The position numbers and the translations under genes were made by a program. The notes under the pieces were generated by a model. That model did no database searches, had not been told where the DNA came from, and saw only the letters and a list, made by a program, of their open reading frames with translations. Below, piece by piece: positions 1-6,436 of a stretch of 10,716 nt of DNA. How positions within the stretch are numbered: the stretch's first letter is position 1; each line of letters opens with the position of its first letter. The DNA lies in the NCBI GenBank assembly GCA_937891875.1, contig CALATR010000512.1, positions 1 to 10,716 of the forward strand, given 5' to 3'. The stretch comes from an uncultured Pseudomonadota bacterium (GTDB lineage Bacteria > Myxococcota_A > UBA796 > GCA-2862545).

Positions 1-2
1 AC

Positions 3-1220
3 CCCACGCGAAACGCGGATGCCGTGATCGACCACGATCCCGATCTGGACTTGCACGTCGTGCGTCTCGCCGACGCGACCGACCGCCTGCGCACCGAGGC
101 CAGGCTGCGCGAGGCCCGCGACGAGGCCGAGGCCGGAGCCCGCGCCCGGGACGCCTTCATGGCCCTGGTCAGCCACGAGCTGCGGACCCCGCTCCACGGG
201 GTGCTGGGATCGCTCCACCTCATCGACGAAGGCGAACCCTACGAGGCCGTCGCCGAGCCCCTGCGCAGCAGCGCCCTGCGCCTTCAGTCCCGCCTCGACG
301 CCGTGCTCGCCTTCAGTGCGGCCACCGCGGACGCCCACACCCTGCTGGCCCGGTCCTCCGACGTCCGCGCCGAGCTCATCGGCGCGGTCGGAGCCTGGAA
401 GGGCGCGCTGGATGTGCGCCTGACCTGCGATCCCCAGGTGCCTGCCCGCCTCATCGCCCCGATGGAGCGCCTGTCGACCATCCTCTCCCAGCTCCTCGAC
501 AACGTGCACGAGCACGCGCCTGGGGCCCGCGCGACGGTGCACGCCCACCTGTCCGAGCCCGAGCGGCTGCGCATCGAGATCTGCGACGATGGACCGGGCA
601 TGTCCGCCGACGAGATCGCCCTCGCCTGCGCGCCCTTCGCCCTGTCCGACGTGCGGCGGCGGACCGCGGGTGGGCTCGGGCTCGGGCTTGCGCTCAGCAC
701 CACCCTGGCCCGCCAGATCGGCGGCGAGCTCACGGTCACGGCGAGCGCGGGAGGCGGCACCCGGGTCGTCGTCGATCTGCCGTGCGCCAGCGCGCCGAGC
801 CGGCACCGGTGCCCCACGCAGCGCACCCCGGCCGAGACCCGGATCCTCATCGTGGAGGACGACCCGACCAACCGCATGATCCTGCGAGCCATGCTCCGCC
901 GGCTCGGCTGCGCCGTGGACGAAGCGGTCGACGGAGAAGACGGCGTGGCCCGGGTCCGCGAGCAGCCCTACCACCTGGTGCTCATGGACCTGCACATGCC
1001 GCGCTTGACGGGCTGGGAGGCCTGCGCGCGCATGGGGGAGCTGCTCGATGCGCCACCTCCCGTGGTGGCCGTCACCGCCAGCGTCGCCGCTGACGATCAC
1101 CGGGCCGCACTGGACGCGGGCATGGTCGCGCTCCTGCCGAAGCCGGTGCCGATCGAGGCCCTGCGCGCGGTCATCGAGCACCTCGCCGGCGTCAGGTGGC
1201 CTGACCAACAAGCAGCCTAG
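3..1220 (+). CDS. Hybrid sensor histidine kinase/response regulator (5' end outside window)
   Basis: This is a signalling kinase that would autophosphorylate on a histidine and pass the phosphate to its own receiver domain. The reading frame is open to the window edge, so the gene is 5'-truncated; a GTG at 24 is only an internal candidate start. Numbering from that GTG, a coiled linker (about 20-45), typical of the end of a PAS or similar sensor region, leads into HisKA with the phospho-acceptor H51 in SHELRTPLHG. The HATPase_c domain follows, with N160 in the N-box, DDGPG at 188-192 and the glycine-rich lid GGLGLGL at 216-222. After a short linker comes a receiver domain (about 273-388) with acidic pair D279/D280, phospho-acceptor D322 in LMDLHMP, T351 and K373. 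All catalytic residues are present, so both modules look functional. No output domain follows the receiver, so phosphate probably moves on to a separate Hpt protein or regulator. The sensor input lies outside the window. The stop codon overlaps that of the convergent glycosyltransferase gene. Confidence 0.93.
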   Translation, partial: PTRNADAVIDHDPDLDLHVVRLADATDRLRTEARLREARDEAEAGARARDAFMALVSHELRTPLHGVLGSLHLIDEGEPYEAVAEPLRSSALRLQSRLDAVLAFSAATADAHTLLARSSDVRAELIGAVGAWKGALDVRLTCDPQVPARLIAPMERLSTILSQLLDNVHEHAPGARATVHAHLSEPERLRIEICDDGPGMSADEIALACAPFALSDVRRRTAGGLGLGLALSTTLARQIGGELTVTASAGGGTRVVVDLPCASAPSRHRCPTQRTPAETRILIVEDDPTNRMILRAMLRRLGCAVDEAVDGEDGVARVREQPYHLVLMDLHMPRLTGWEACARMGELLDAPPPVVAVTASVAADDHRAALDAGMVALLPKPVPIEALRAVIEHLAGVRWPDQQAA

Positions 1221-1918
1221 AATCTGCCGTCCTGGCGAACCCACGCCGAGATGGGGTGGGACGGTCGCGCGCGGGTGAAGCGGCGCAGGTCGTCGGCGGT
1301 GTCGAGGTCGGGCAGGGGGTCGAGCTCGTGCAGCTCGAGGCCGTCGGCGGCGAGGCGCGCGCGGGTCTGGGCGGCGACCGCGTCCGTGCTCCAGCGGATG
1401 TCCTGGAACACCGTGGGCGATGGGCGGCGCAGGCCGAGCAGGTAGTACCCGCCATCGGTCGCCGGTCCGAGCACGGCGTCCCGGGCATCGAGTGCGGTGA
1501 GCGCCTGGCGGATGCGCGCCGCGTCGAGTCCCGGCGTGTCGGTCGCCGTGACGACCACCTTGCGGGCCCCCTCGCCAAAGGCGAGCGCGAAGGCGTGCTC
1601 CAGGCGCGTGGTCAGATCGCCCGCGGGCTGGGGCAGCAGGCGGAAGCCGGGCCCGACGAACCGCCCCATCGCCTCCACATCGGCTGCGTCGGCGACGTGC
1701 ACCGTGCGCGCCGCCTCCACCTCGCGCAGCGCGTCGAGCACGAGTCCGGCGCAGCGCGCATACAGGTCGCGGGCGAAGGCATCCGAGGTGCCCGCTGCGA
1801 GGCGGGTCTTCACCCTGCCGGCCACCGGGAGGCGGGCGAAGAGGAGCAGGTGGTCGTCGTGCACGGGCGCTTCGGGGGTGGGCGGGCGGGGTAACTCACC
1901 CGGCGGCAGGCTCGGCAT
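1217..1918 (-). CDS. TIGR04282/DUF2064 family glycosyltransferase-like protein
   Basis: A cytoplasmic nucleotide-sugar transferase-like protein of 233 residues, with the family signature throughout. It shows the N-terminal nucleotide-binding stretch FARLPVAGRVKTRLA (27-41), a DTPG motif at 127-130 in the place of the family's metal-binding acidic motif, GPATDGGYYLLGL (151-163) and the closing DLDTADDL (204-211). Family members are annotated as arsenosugar-type or rSAM/selenodomain-associated transferases, but no radical SAM or arsenic genes are visible here, so the substrate is unknown. The ATG at 1918 lies inside the upstream DUF3817 gene (23-base overlap), which suggests coupled translation; no clear ribosome-binding site precedes it. 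The first 18 residues are proline-rich and not part of the fold, so a GTG at 1864 (215 residues, nearer the family's usual length) is an alternative start. The family call is secure; the substrate and exact start are not. Confidence 0.9.
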   Translation of the reverse strand: MPSLPPGELPRPPTPEAPVHDDHLLLFARLPVAGRVKTRLAAGTSDAFARDLYARCAGLVLDALREVEAARTVHVADAADVEAMGRFVGPGFRLLPQPAGDLTTRLEHAFALAFGEGARKVVVTATDTPGLDAARIRQALTALDARDAVLGPATDGGYYLLGLRRPSPTVFQDIRWSTDAVAAQTRARLAADGLELHELDPLPDLDTADDLRRFTRARPSHPISAWVRQDGRF

Positions 1919-2654
1919 CGCGGACCGGGCCGAGCCACTCGAACACCCAGGTGCCCAGGGGCAGGATCGGCGCGAGCAGGCCGCCGGCGATGACCGTCCA
2001 CGACCACCCGAGGCTCCGCGAGGCGGTGAGCAGCGCCTGCAGGTAGAGCAGGAAGAGCGCCCCGTGGCCGAAGGCGAGCGCGCCAGTGCCGTGGTCGACG
2101 GAGAAGCCGGTGATGGCGCGGACCGGCATGAGCGCGAGCATCAGCACCAGCGACGCGCCCTCGAGTCGCGCAATCACGAGGAACCAACGCCTGATCCGCG
2201 CGGATGCGGCCGGATCGGGGAGCGGCTGCTCGGCGGGGAACGCGGCGGTGATGGCGGCCGCGCCGACCAGGGCGACGCCGACGCCCCCGAGCGACAGCCA
2301 CCAGGGGGCGTCCCGGGCGACCATGACCACCGCGGCGACGAGCATCCCGGCGGGGGCGAGCCAGCGGGAGACGAAGCTCGGGGAGGGCTTGACCGCCGAC
2401 AGGGCGGCCCCGTGCAGGCCGGCGAGGCTGGCGGCGAGGGCGATCAGCACGAAGGGATCGGTCAGGGAGCGACCGGACAGCTTCATGAGCAGGTAGCCAG
2501 CGAGCCAGGTCAGCCCGAGGGCGGGGGTCACGATCGCGGTCAGGGCGACCACCCGATCGGCCTGGCGGCCCCGCACGGCGGTGACGCCGACCCCGGCGGC
2601 GAGGGCGACGAGCGCCACGAACTTGACGATCCGAACGATGATCCAGAGGGTCAC
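1896..2654 (-). CDS. Multi-pass membrane protein with C-terminal DUF3817 domain
   Basis: An integral membrane protein of 252 residues with unknown biochemical role. I chose the GTG at 2654 because GGAGG (complement of 2659-2663) sits 4 bases upstream and a hydrophobic helix starts at once; the frame stays open to 2729, but that adds a polar, unlikely N-terminus reaching into the divergent promoter region. The N-terminal half has about four or five hydrophobic segments (roughly 3-26, 34-56, 67-88, 98-114, 120-138). Residues about 157-242 match the pattern of DUF3817, a small three-helix membrane domain: a basic lead-in, LEG, MP, a GHGALF turn, then LPLGTWVFEWL. DUF3817 proteins are often only about 100 residues, so the N-terminal part is an extra membrane module of unknown kind. 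It overlaps the downstream glycosyltransferase gene by 23 bases and is probably co-transcribed with it. It is divergent from the GlxA-type regulator, which could control it. Confidence 0.82.
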   Translation of the reverse strand: MTLWIIVRIVKFVALVALAAGVGVTAVRGRQADRVVALTAIVTPALGLTWLAGYLLMKLSGRSLTDPFVLIALAASLAGLHGAALSAVKPSPSFVSRWLAPAGMLVAAVVMVARDAPWWLSLGGVGVALVGAAAITAAFPAEQPLPDPAASARIRRWFLVIARLEGASLVLMLALMPVRAITGFSVDHGTGALAFGHGALFLLYLQALLTASRSLGWSWTVIAGGLLAPILPLGTWVFEWLGPVRDAEPAAG

Positions 2655-2658
2655 GCGA

Positions 2659-2663
2659 CCTCC
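2659..2663 (-). promoter_or_regulatory. Ribosome-binding site fixing the GTG start of the DUF3817 gene
   Basis: The minus strand reads GGAGG 4 bases before the GTG at 2654. This is the only good Shine-Dalgarno match near the candidate starts and supports the 252-residue product over the 277-residue one. Confidence 0.65.
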
Positions 2664-2683
2664 GATGTGAGCGTGCAGGACGA

Positions 2684-2695
2684 GACCGTACGGTC
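2684..2695. promoter_or_regulatory. 12-base perfect palindrome in the divergent spacer, possible operator
   Basis: GACCGTACGGTC is a perfect palindrome with no central loop. It lies 30 bases upstream of the DUF3817 start and 82 bases upstream of the regulator start. Its position suits a dimeric repressor site, but perfect 12-base palindromes also arise by chance in GC-rich DNA and the protein that would bind is unknown. Confidence 0.3.
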
Positions 2696-2714
2696 GCCGC
2701 CCTCCCATCGAAAG

Positions 2715-2749
2715 TGGCACGAATGACAATGTCCGATGGATTCATGCCA
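2715..2749. promoter_or_regulatory. Inverted repeat upstream of the GlxA-type regulator, possible operator
   Basis: The arms TGGCACGAAT (2715-2724) and ATTCATGCCA (2740-2749) are inverted copies with 9 of 10 bases matching and a 15-base spacer. The spacer begins with GACAATGTC (2725-2733), which has GACA/TGTC arms of its own. The stretch is markedly more AT-rich than its surroundings and ends 27 bases before the regulator start at 2777. An ATGACA resembling a -35 box lies at 2723-2728, but I see no convincing -10 box. The arrangement suits a site for the AraC-type domain of the adjacent regulator (autoregulation, or control of the divergent gene), which is inference from position. Confidence 0.4.
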
Positions 2750-2776
2750 GACTGCCGCCCCGACTCCGAGGTCCCC

Positions 2777-4102
2777 ATGCACCGCGTTGCCGTCCTGGTC
2801 CTGCCCGAGGTCGTGCCGTACGACCTCGCGATCCCGGTCGAGGTGTTCTCCCGGGCGCGAGATCCCAAGAACAAGCCCGCCTATCGTGTCCGGGTCTGCG
2901 GTCCGATCCCGCGGGTGCGGGCGACCGGCTTCGACGTCGTGCTGGACCACGGCCTGGGCGCCGTGTCGGACGCGGACACCGTCTTCGTACCGGGGGTGCA
3001 GGACCCGTTCCGCCCGCTCCCCGACGGCGTCGGCGCCGCTCTTCGCGCCGCGGTGACGGCAGGCGCGCGGGTCGCGAGCATCTGCTCCGGCGCGTTCGTG
3101 CTGGCCGCCGCGGGGGTGCTCGACGGCCGCCGTGCCACGACCCACTGGCTCGGCGCCGGCGCGCTGGCGGCCCGCCATCCCCGGATCGACGTCGATCCGG
3201 ACGTGCTCTTCTTGGAGGACGGCGGGGTGTGGACCAGCGCGGGGGCCTCCGCCGGCATGGACCTCTGCCTGCACCTCGTGCGACTCGACCTCGGTGCTGC
3301 CGAGGCCGCCCGCGGCGCCCGGATGGCGGTGCATCCCCCAGCGCGGGAGGGTGGCCAGGCCCAGTACATCGAGCCCCCGCCCCTTCCCGGCGACTCCGGC
3401 TCGCTCCAGCCGGCGCTGTCCTGGGCCGAGTCCCACCTCGACAGGCCCCTGCAGGTCGACGATCTCGCCCGGCGCGCCGGCATGTCACAGCGCACCTTCA
3501 ACCGCCGCTTTCGCGAACAGGTCGGCACCACGCCGGCCCGCTGGATCGCCGGACGCCGGGTCCGCCGGGCCCAGGAGCTGCTGGAGCAGACCGATCTGCC
3601 GGTCGAGCGCGTGGCCGAGGCCGTCGGATTCGGCTCCGGCGCCACCCTGCGCCAGCGCTTCGGCGCGGTCGTCGGGACCTCCCCCCAGCGCTACCGCGCG
3701 GCCTCTCGAACCGACCAACGCCGGCCTGCGCGCTCCCTTCGGGCGGCGTACACCGGGTCGGCACCCCACTCCCGAGCAGGTCTCCCATGGTCCTGTCCAC
3801 GTTCCTCTTCGCGACCCTCGCCTTCGCCGAGCCTGCGCCCGCCGATCCCGGCGACCAGGCCATCGAGGCCGCCCTCGAGGGGGTCTACCAGCAGATCCCC
3901 GGCATGGAGGACCTCGATGCCGAGGTCAGCCACGGCGTCGTGCGCCTGTCCGGCACGGTGCTCGAGTCCGCCAGCCGCGACGACGCCGTGTCCATCGCCA
4001 AAGGCTGGGACGGGGTGGTCCACGTGGTCGACGACGTCGACCTCAACACCAGCGTCAGCGACCGCCTCGCGCCGACCCTGCAGGCCAGCCAGGATCGCCT
4101 GA
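2777..4102 (+). CDS. GlxA family transcriptional regulator (DJ-1/PfpI-like + AraC-type HTH), open-ended C-terminus
   Basis: A cytoplasmic DNA-binding regulator. Residues about 1-175 form a DJ-1/PfpI (class I glutamine amidotransferase-like) domain that usually serves as a ligand sensor in this family. It has Cys103 in the nucleophile-elbow stretch SICSGAFVLAAAGVLDG and the following TTHW (121-124). Residues about 212-308 form the AraC/XylS DNA-binding region with two helix-turn-helix units (around LQVDDLARRAGMSQRTFNRRF and VERVAEAVGFGSGATLRQRF) and the terminal GTSPQRYR. The ATG at 2777 has GAGG 5 bases upstream and begins directly at the first beta strand; earlier GTG/ATG codons from 2714 add a non-homologous leader and are rejected. 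Family proteins end near residue 311 (about base 3709), but no stop occurs until 4100-4102. The remaining about 130 residues are Ser/Pro/Arg/Thr-rich and overlap the channel gene by 316 bases in another frame, so they look like unselected read-through. The effector and target genes are unknown; the divergent membrane gene is a natural candidate. Confidence 0.88.
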   Translation: MHRVAVLVLPEVVPYDLAIPVEVFSRARDPKNKPAYRVRVCGPIPRVRATGFDVVLDHGLGAVSDADTVFVPGVQDPFRPLPDGVGAALRAAVTAGARVASICSGAFVLAAAGVLDGRRATTHWLGAGALAARHPRIDVDPDVLFLEDGGVWTSAGASAGMDLCLHLVRLDLGAAEAARGARMAVHPPAREGGQAQYIEPPPLPGDSGSLQPALSWAESHLDRPLQVDDLARRAGMSQRTFNRRFREQVGTTPARWIAGRRVRRAQELLEQTDLPVERVAEAVGFGSGATLRQRFGAVVGTSPQRYRAASRTDQRRPARSLRAAYTGSAPHSRAGLPWSCPRSSSRPSPSPSLRPPIPATRPSRPPSRGSTSRSPAWRTSMPRSATASCACPARCSSPPAATTPCPSPKAGTGWSTWSTTSTSTPASATASRRPCRPARIA

Positions 4103-5049
4103 ACGGGCTGGTCGCGCGGCTTCCCCTGCTGGTGATCGCCATCTCCATCGTCGCGCTGGGCTGGATCGTCGCCAACGCGGTCCGACGGGCGAAGAGCCTG
4201 TTCGCCCGGGTCAGCGATCGCCCGCTGGTGCGCAACACCGTCGCCAACCTCGTCCGCATCGGCATTGTCGGCGCGGCGATCCTGGTAGCACTCCAGCTGC
4301 TCGACGCGACGGCGCTGGTCGGCGCGATCCTGGGCACCGCCGGCGTGTTCGGACTCGCGGTGGGCTTCGCCTTCCAGGACATCGTCGAGAACTACCTCGC
4401 CGGCATCCTGCTCTCGGTCCAGCAGCCCTTCTCCAAGGACGACTCGGTCGAGATCAACGGCATCAGCGGGGTCGTGGTCAAGCTGACCTCCCGCAACACC
4501 CTCATCCTCACCTTCGACGGAAACCACGCCTACATCCCCAACGCTACGGTGTTCAAGGGTCAGGTGCTCAACTTCAGCCGCAACCCCCACCGGCGCTTCC
4601 AGTTCGACGTCGGCGTGGGCGTCGAGGAGGACCTGGCCGAGGTCATCGAGACCGGGGTGCGCACCCTGCGCGAGCTTCAGGGGGTCGTGCACGAGCCCTC
4701 CCCGTCCCTCCAGGTCAGCCAGCTCGGCGACAGCAGCGTCATCGTCACGGTCTACGGCTGGGTCGACCAGCGCAGCTTCAGCTTCCAGGCGGTGCGCACC
4801 GAGGCCATCCGCCGGATCAAGGAGGCCTTCGACGACCGCGGCTACGACCTCCCCGAGCCGATCTACCGGGTCAACATCCAGCAGCCGGCGGCCCGGCCGG
4901 AGCGCCGCGATCACTCCGCGCGCACCCAGGCGCCGGCGGTCGACCTCTCGCCGAACACCGACGTGCTGCGCCAGGCCCAGGCCCAGCGGACCGACGAGGA
5001 CGGCCAGGACCTGCTCGCGGACGGGGACGGCACGCCGAGGCCCGGCTGA
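3787..5049 (+). CDS. BON-domain MscS-type mechanosensitive ion channel
   Basis: An inner-membrane channel of 420 residues that would open under membrane tension to release solutes during osmotic downshock. A short signal peptide (about 1-14, ending AFA) is followed by a BON domain (about 23-86) expected on the periplasmic side, where such domains bind membrane lipids or other proteins. Hydrophobic helices follow at about 113-131 and 153-172. The pore-lining helix (177-208) is Gly/Ala-rich, with GTAGVFGLAVGFAFQ, ENYLAGI and the QQPF exit of MscS. The beta domain (about 210-265) and C-terminal alpha/beta domain (to about 365) complete the fold, and a polar tail of about 50 residues follows. The ATG at 3787 has AGG 6 bases upstream; the signal peptide and near-total G/C at third positions from this point confirm the start, although the preceding regulator's frame stays open across the first 316 bases. 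The N-terminal signal peptide plus BON arrangement differs from E. coli MscS. It ends 37 bases before the convergent orphan gene. Confidence 0.93.
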   Translation: MVLSTFLFATLAFAEPAPADPGDQAIEAALEGVYQQIPGMEDLDAEVSHGVVRLSGTVLESASRDDAVSIAKGWDGVVHVVDDVDLNTSVSDRLAPTLQASQDRLNGLVARLPLLVIAISIVALGWIVANAVRRAKSLFARVSDRPLVRNTVANLVRIGIVGAAILVALQLLDATALVGAILGTAGVFGLAVGFAFQDIVENYLAGILLSVQQPFSKDDSVEINGISGVVVKLTSRNTLILTFDGNHAYIPNATVFKGQVLNFSRNPHRRFQFDVGVGVEEDLAEVIETGVRTLRELQGVVHEPSPSLQVSQLGDSSVIVTVYGWVDQRSFSFQAVRTEAIRRIKEAFDDRGYDLPEPIYRVNIQQPAARPERRDHSARTQAPAVDLSPNTDVLRQAQAQRTDEDGQDLLADGDGTPRPG

Positions 5050-5086
5050 TCGGACGGCTTGTACCGGGCGGGGCAGACCCGCACGG

Positions 5087-6262
5087 TCAGTCGAAGAACT
5101 CGGCCACGAAGCGACCGGCTCCCTCCACGCCCTCCTTGGCCAGGTCCTTCACCTCGTCCACTTCCTCGAACAGCCCCTCCTTCAGATCGGTTGCCGCCTC
5201 CCCGAGGCGCGAACCCTCCCGAAGCAGCATGACCGTCTGGTCCTCCATCAGCTGGACCAGGGTGTGCGTGGGCACGAGGTGCTCGATGTGGTTGTCCCAG
5301 TCCTGCCCGCCGGTGGCCTTGTAGATGTTCTTGCTGGTCAGGTCCTGGATGTTGTCGTGGTGCTCGGTCGGACGGAACGGGAGCTCCTTGCCCGGGTCAC
5401 TCGCCGCCTCCCGCTCCAGGTCCTGCAGCAGCTCCTGCCAGAGCTCGAAGCCAGACGCCTGTCCGGAGAGCGGGCCGAGCATCTCGAGCTTGTGGTCGAT
5501 CGCGTCGATTCCGGTCTTCATCCGACCGATCTCGCTCATGATCCCGGCGGCGTCCTGGCGCTCCGGCGTCGCGTACATGTAGCCAGGGCCGGCGTCATGC
5601 ACGCGCTGCAGGTAGCCGAAGGCGTCGTGGGCCTCGCCGTGCAGGCTGCTCACCGAGCCCTTGTCCGCGCTGTAGGACTCGTTCCCGGGCCCGACGAGCC
5701 CTCCGGTCGGGGACAGCAGGGCACCGAACACGGGATCGACGCCGAGCACGTCCCCCACGTACTTGCCAAACCGGAGCTGCTGGGTGCTGCCCCAGTGCTG
5801 GGCGTGCTTGTCGTTGAGCGAGACGTAGGCCTCGCGCGTGTTCGCCCGTGCCAGGAGCTTGGCGTAGGCCTGGTAGTCAGCGGACAGTCGGGCGACGTGG
5901 GGCGTCGGGTCCCCGCCCGGGCCCGCGACCAGCCGGGCGAGGGAGAGGATCGCCTGGTCACCCGCCGCGGAGCCGGGCGAGCTCTCCGCCAGCGCGCGCA
6001 TGATGTCGCCCAGGCCCTTCGTGTCCTGTCCGGCGTACTCCATCGTCGCCACATCCTTGAAGTACCCGCGACGATCCTCGTCGAGGGGCTGACGGTGCGG
6101 GTACTCCATGGTCATGCCCGTCGCGAAGGGCGAGGCTTCGACCGCGAGGGCACCCGCGCGCAGGCTGTTGCTCCCGAAGTCCTGCGGCCCCTCCGAGGCC
6201 GACAGTCCCCGGGTCGGTGTCGCCCGCGGGCTGCGCTGCTGGGGGGAACGGGCCGATCGCAT
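5087..6262 (-). CDS. Hypothetical protein, 391 residues, family not recognised
   Basis: I do not recognise this protein. The ATG at 6262 is preferred because GGAGG (complement of 6267-6271) lies 4 bases upstream; the frame stays open to a GTG at 6328 without a ribosome-binding site. There is no signal peptide or membrane helix. Residues 1-25 are basic and Ser/Pro/Arg-rich, probably disordered. The stretch 28-39 (QDFGSNSLRAGA) loosely recalls the short helical start of secreted or contractile-system-associated proteins, which is weak. The body (about 60-340) is mixed alpha/beta and rich in His and Asp, with a notable cluster SLHGEAHDAFGYL (206-218), H222 and GPGYMY (225-230), and two His-rich points TEHHDN (299-304) and HIEHLVPTHT (325-334). 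These could bind metal or be catalytic, but this is not shown. The last 30 residues form an acidic amphipathic helix ending in FFD. Codon use matches the neighbours, so it is a real gene. It is divergent from the anchored propeller gene. Confidence 0.78.
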   Translation of the reverse strand: MRSARSPQQRSPRATPTRGLSASEGPQDFGSNSLRAGALAVEASPFATGMTMEYPHRQPLDEDRRGYFKDVATMEYAGQDTKGLGDIMRALAESSPGSAAGDQAILSLARLVAGPGGDPTPHVARLSADYQAYAKLLARANTREAYVSLNDKHAQHWGSTQQLRFGKYVGDVLGVDPVFGALLSPTGGLVGPGNESYSADKGSVSSLHGEAHDAFGYLQRVHDAGPGYMYATPERQDAAGIMSEIGRMKTGIDAIDHKLEMLGPLSGQASGFELWQELLQDLEREAASDPGKELPFRPTEHHDNIQDLTSKNIYKATGGQDWDNHIEHLVPTHTLVQLMEDQTVMLLREGSRLGEAATDLKEGLFEEVDEVKDLAKEGVEGAGRFVAEFFD

Positions 6263-6266
6263 GGAG

Positions 6267-6271
6267 CCTCC
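6267..6271 (-). promoter_or_regulatory. Ribosome-binding site fixing the ATG start of the orphan gene
   Basis: The minus strand reads GGAGG 4 bases before the ATG at 6262. Upstream candidate starts (ATG at 6301, GTG at 6328) have no comparable site, so the 391-residue product is favoured. Confidence 0.65.
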
Positions 6272-6340
6272 GACGTGACGGCCGCACAGGGCGGTCGTCA
6301 TGGAGGTATGGAGCCGCCGTGAAACCACCGTGATCGCCGG

Positions 6341-6354
6341 CTGTCACGTGACAG
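6341..6354. promoter_or_regulatory. 14-base perfect palindrome in the divergent spacer, probable operator
   Basis: CTGTCACGTGACAG is a perfect palindrome. Past a two-base interruption on each side the symmetry resumes for three more pairs (GCC at 6336-6338, GGC at 6357-6359), giving a 24-base dyad. It lies between the divergent orphan gene (start 6262, 78 bases away) and the propeller gene (start 6437, 82 bases away), almost exactly midway. Such a centred dyad suits a homodimeric regulator controlling both genes. No regulator gene is adjacent, and I cannot assign the motif to a family with confidence. Confidence 0.5.
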
Positions 6355-6426
6355 GTGGCCTTCGCAGCCCTCAATGGGCGGCGCCGCGCATGCGCCCTGC
6401 CCTGCGGCCCATTATCCGCGGCCGCC

Positions 6427-6431
6427 GGAGG
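6427..6431 (+). promoter_or_regulatory. Ribosome-binding site fixing the GTG start of the propeller gene
   Basis: GGAGG lies 5 bases before the GTG at 6437. The frame is open back to an ATG at 6374, but that codon has no comparable site and would add an unlikely leader rich in Pro, Ala and His. Confidence 0.7.
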
Positions 6432-6436
6432 TGAGC

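Noticed and set aside
1256..1894. Plus-strand open frame of 212 codons opposite the glycosyltransferase
   Set aside because: Shadow of a protein with intact family motifs on the minus strand.
2714..2776. Earlier start (GTG 2714, ATG 2723/2729/2744) for the GlxA-type regulator
   Set aside because: It would add a leader with no family match and run through the inverted repeat; the ATG at 2777 has its own ribosome-binding site and begins directly at the first beta strand.
3691..4914. Minus-strand open frame of 407 codons opposite the channel gene
   Set aside because: Asp/Val/Gly-rich shadow translation of the channel; the plus strand carries clear BON and MscS motifs.
5040..5069. GCCCGG/CCGGGC stem between the channel and orphan genes as a terminator
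   Set aside because: Only a 6-base stem with an 18-base loop, partly inside the channel's last codons, and no T-run on either strand.
3132..5324. Plus-strand open frame of 730 codons across the regulator and channel genes
   Set aside because: It is the third frame over two well-supported genes, with an Arg/Pro/Gly-rich translation and no recognisable domain.
6276..6300. TGACGGCCG/CGGTCGTCA stem-loop in the leader of the orphan gene as a riboswitch
   Set aside because: A single imperfect 9-base stem with a 7-base loop; nothing matches a known riboswitch fold.
5264..6322. Plus-strand open frame of 352 codons opposite the orphan gene
   Set aside because: Considered because the minus-strand protein is itself unrecognised. 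It was rejected because its product is rich in Arg, Val, Leu and Gly like other shadows, and the minus strand has the better start site, balanced composition and plausible helices.
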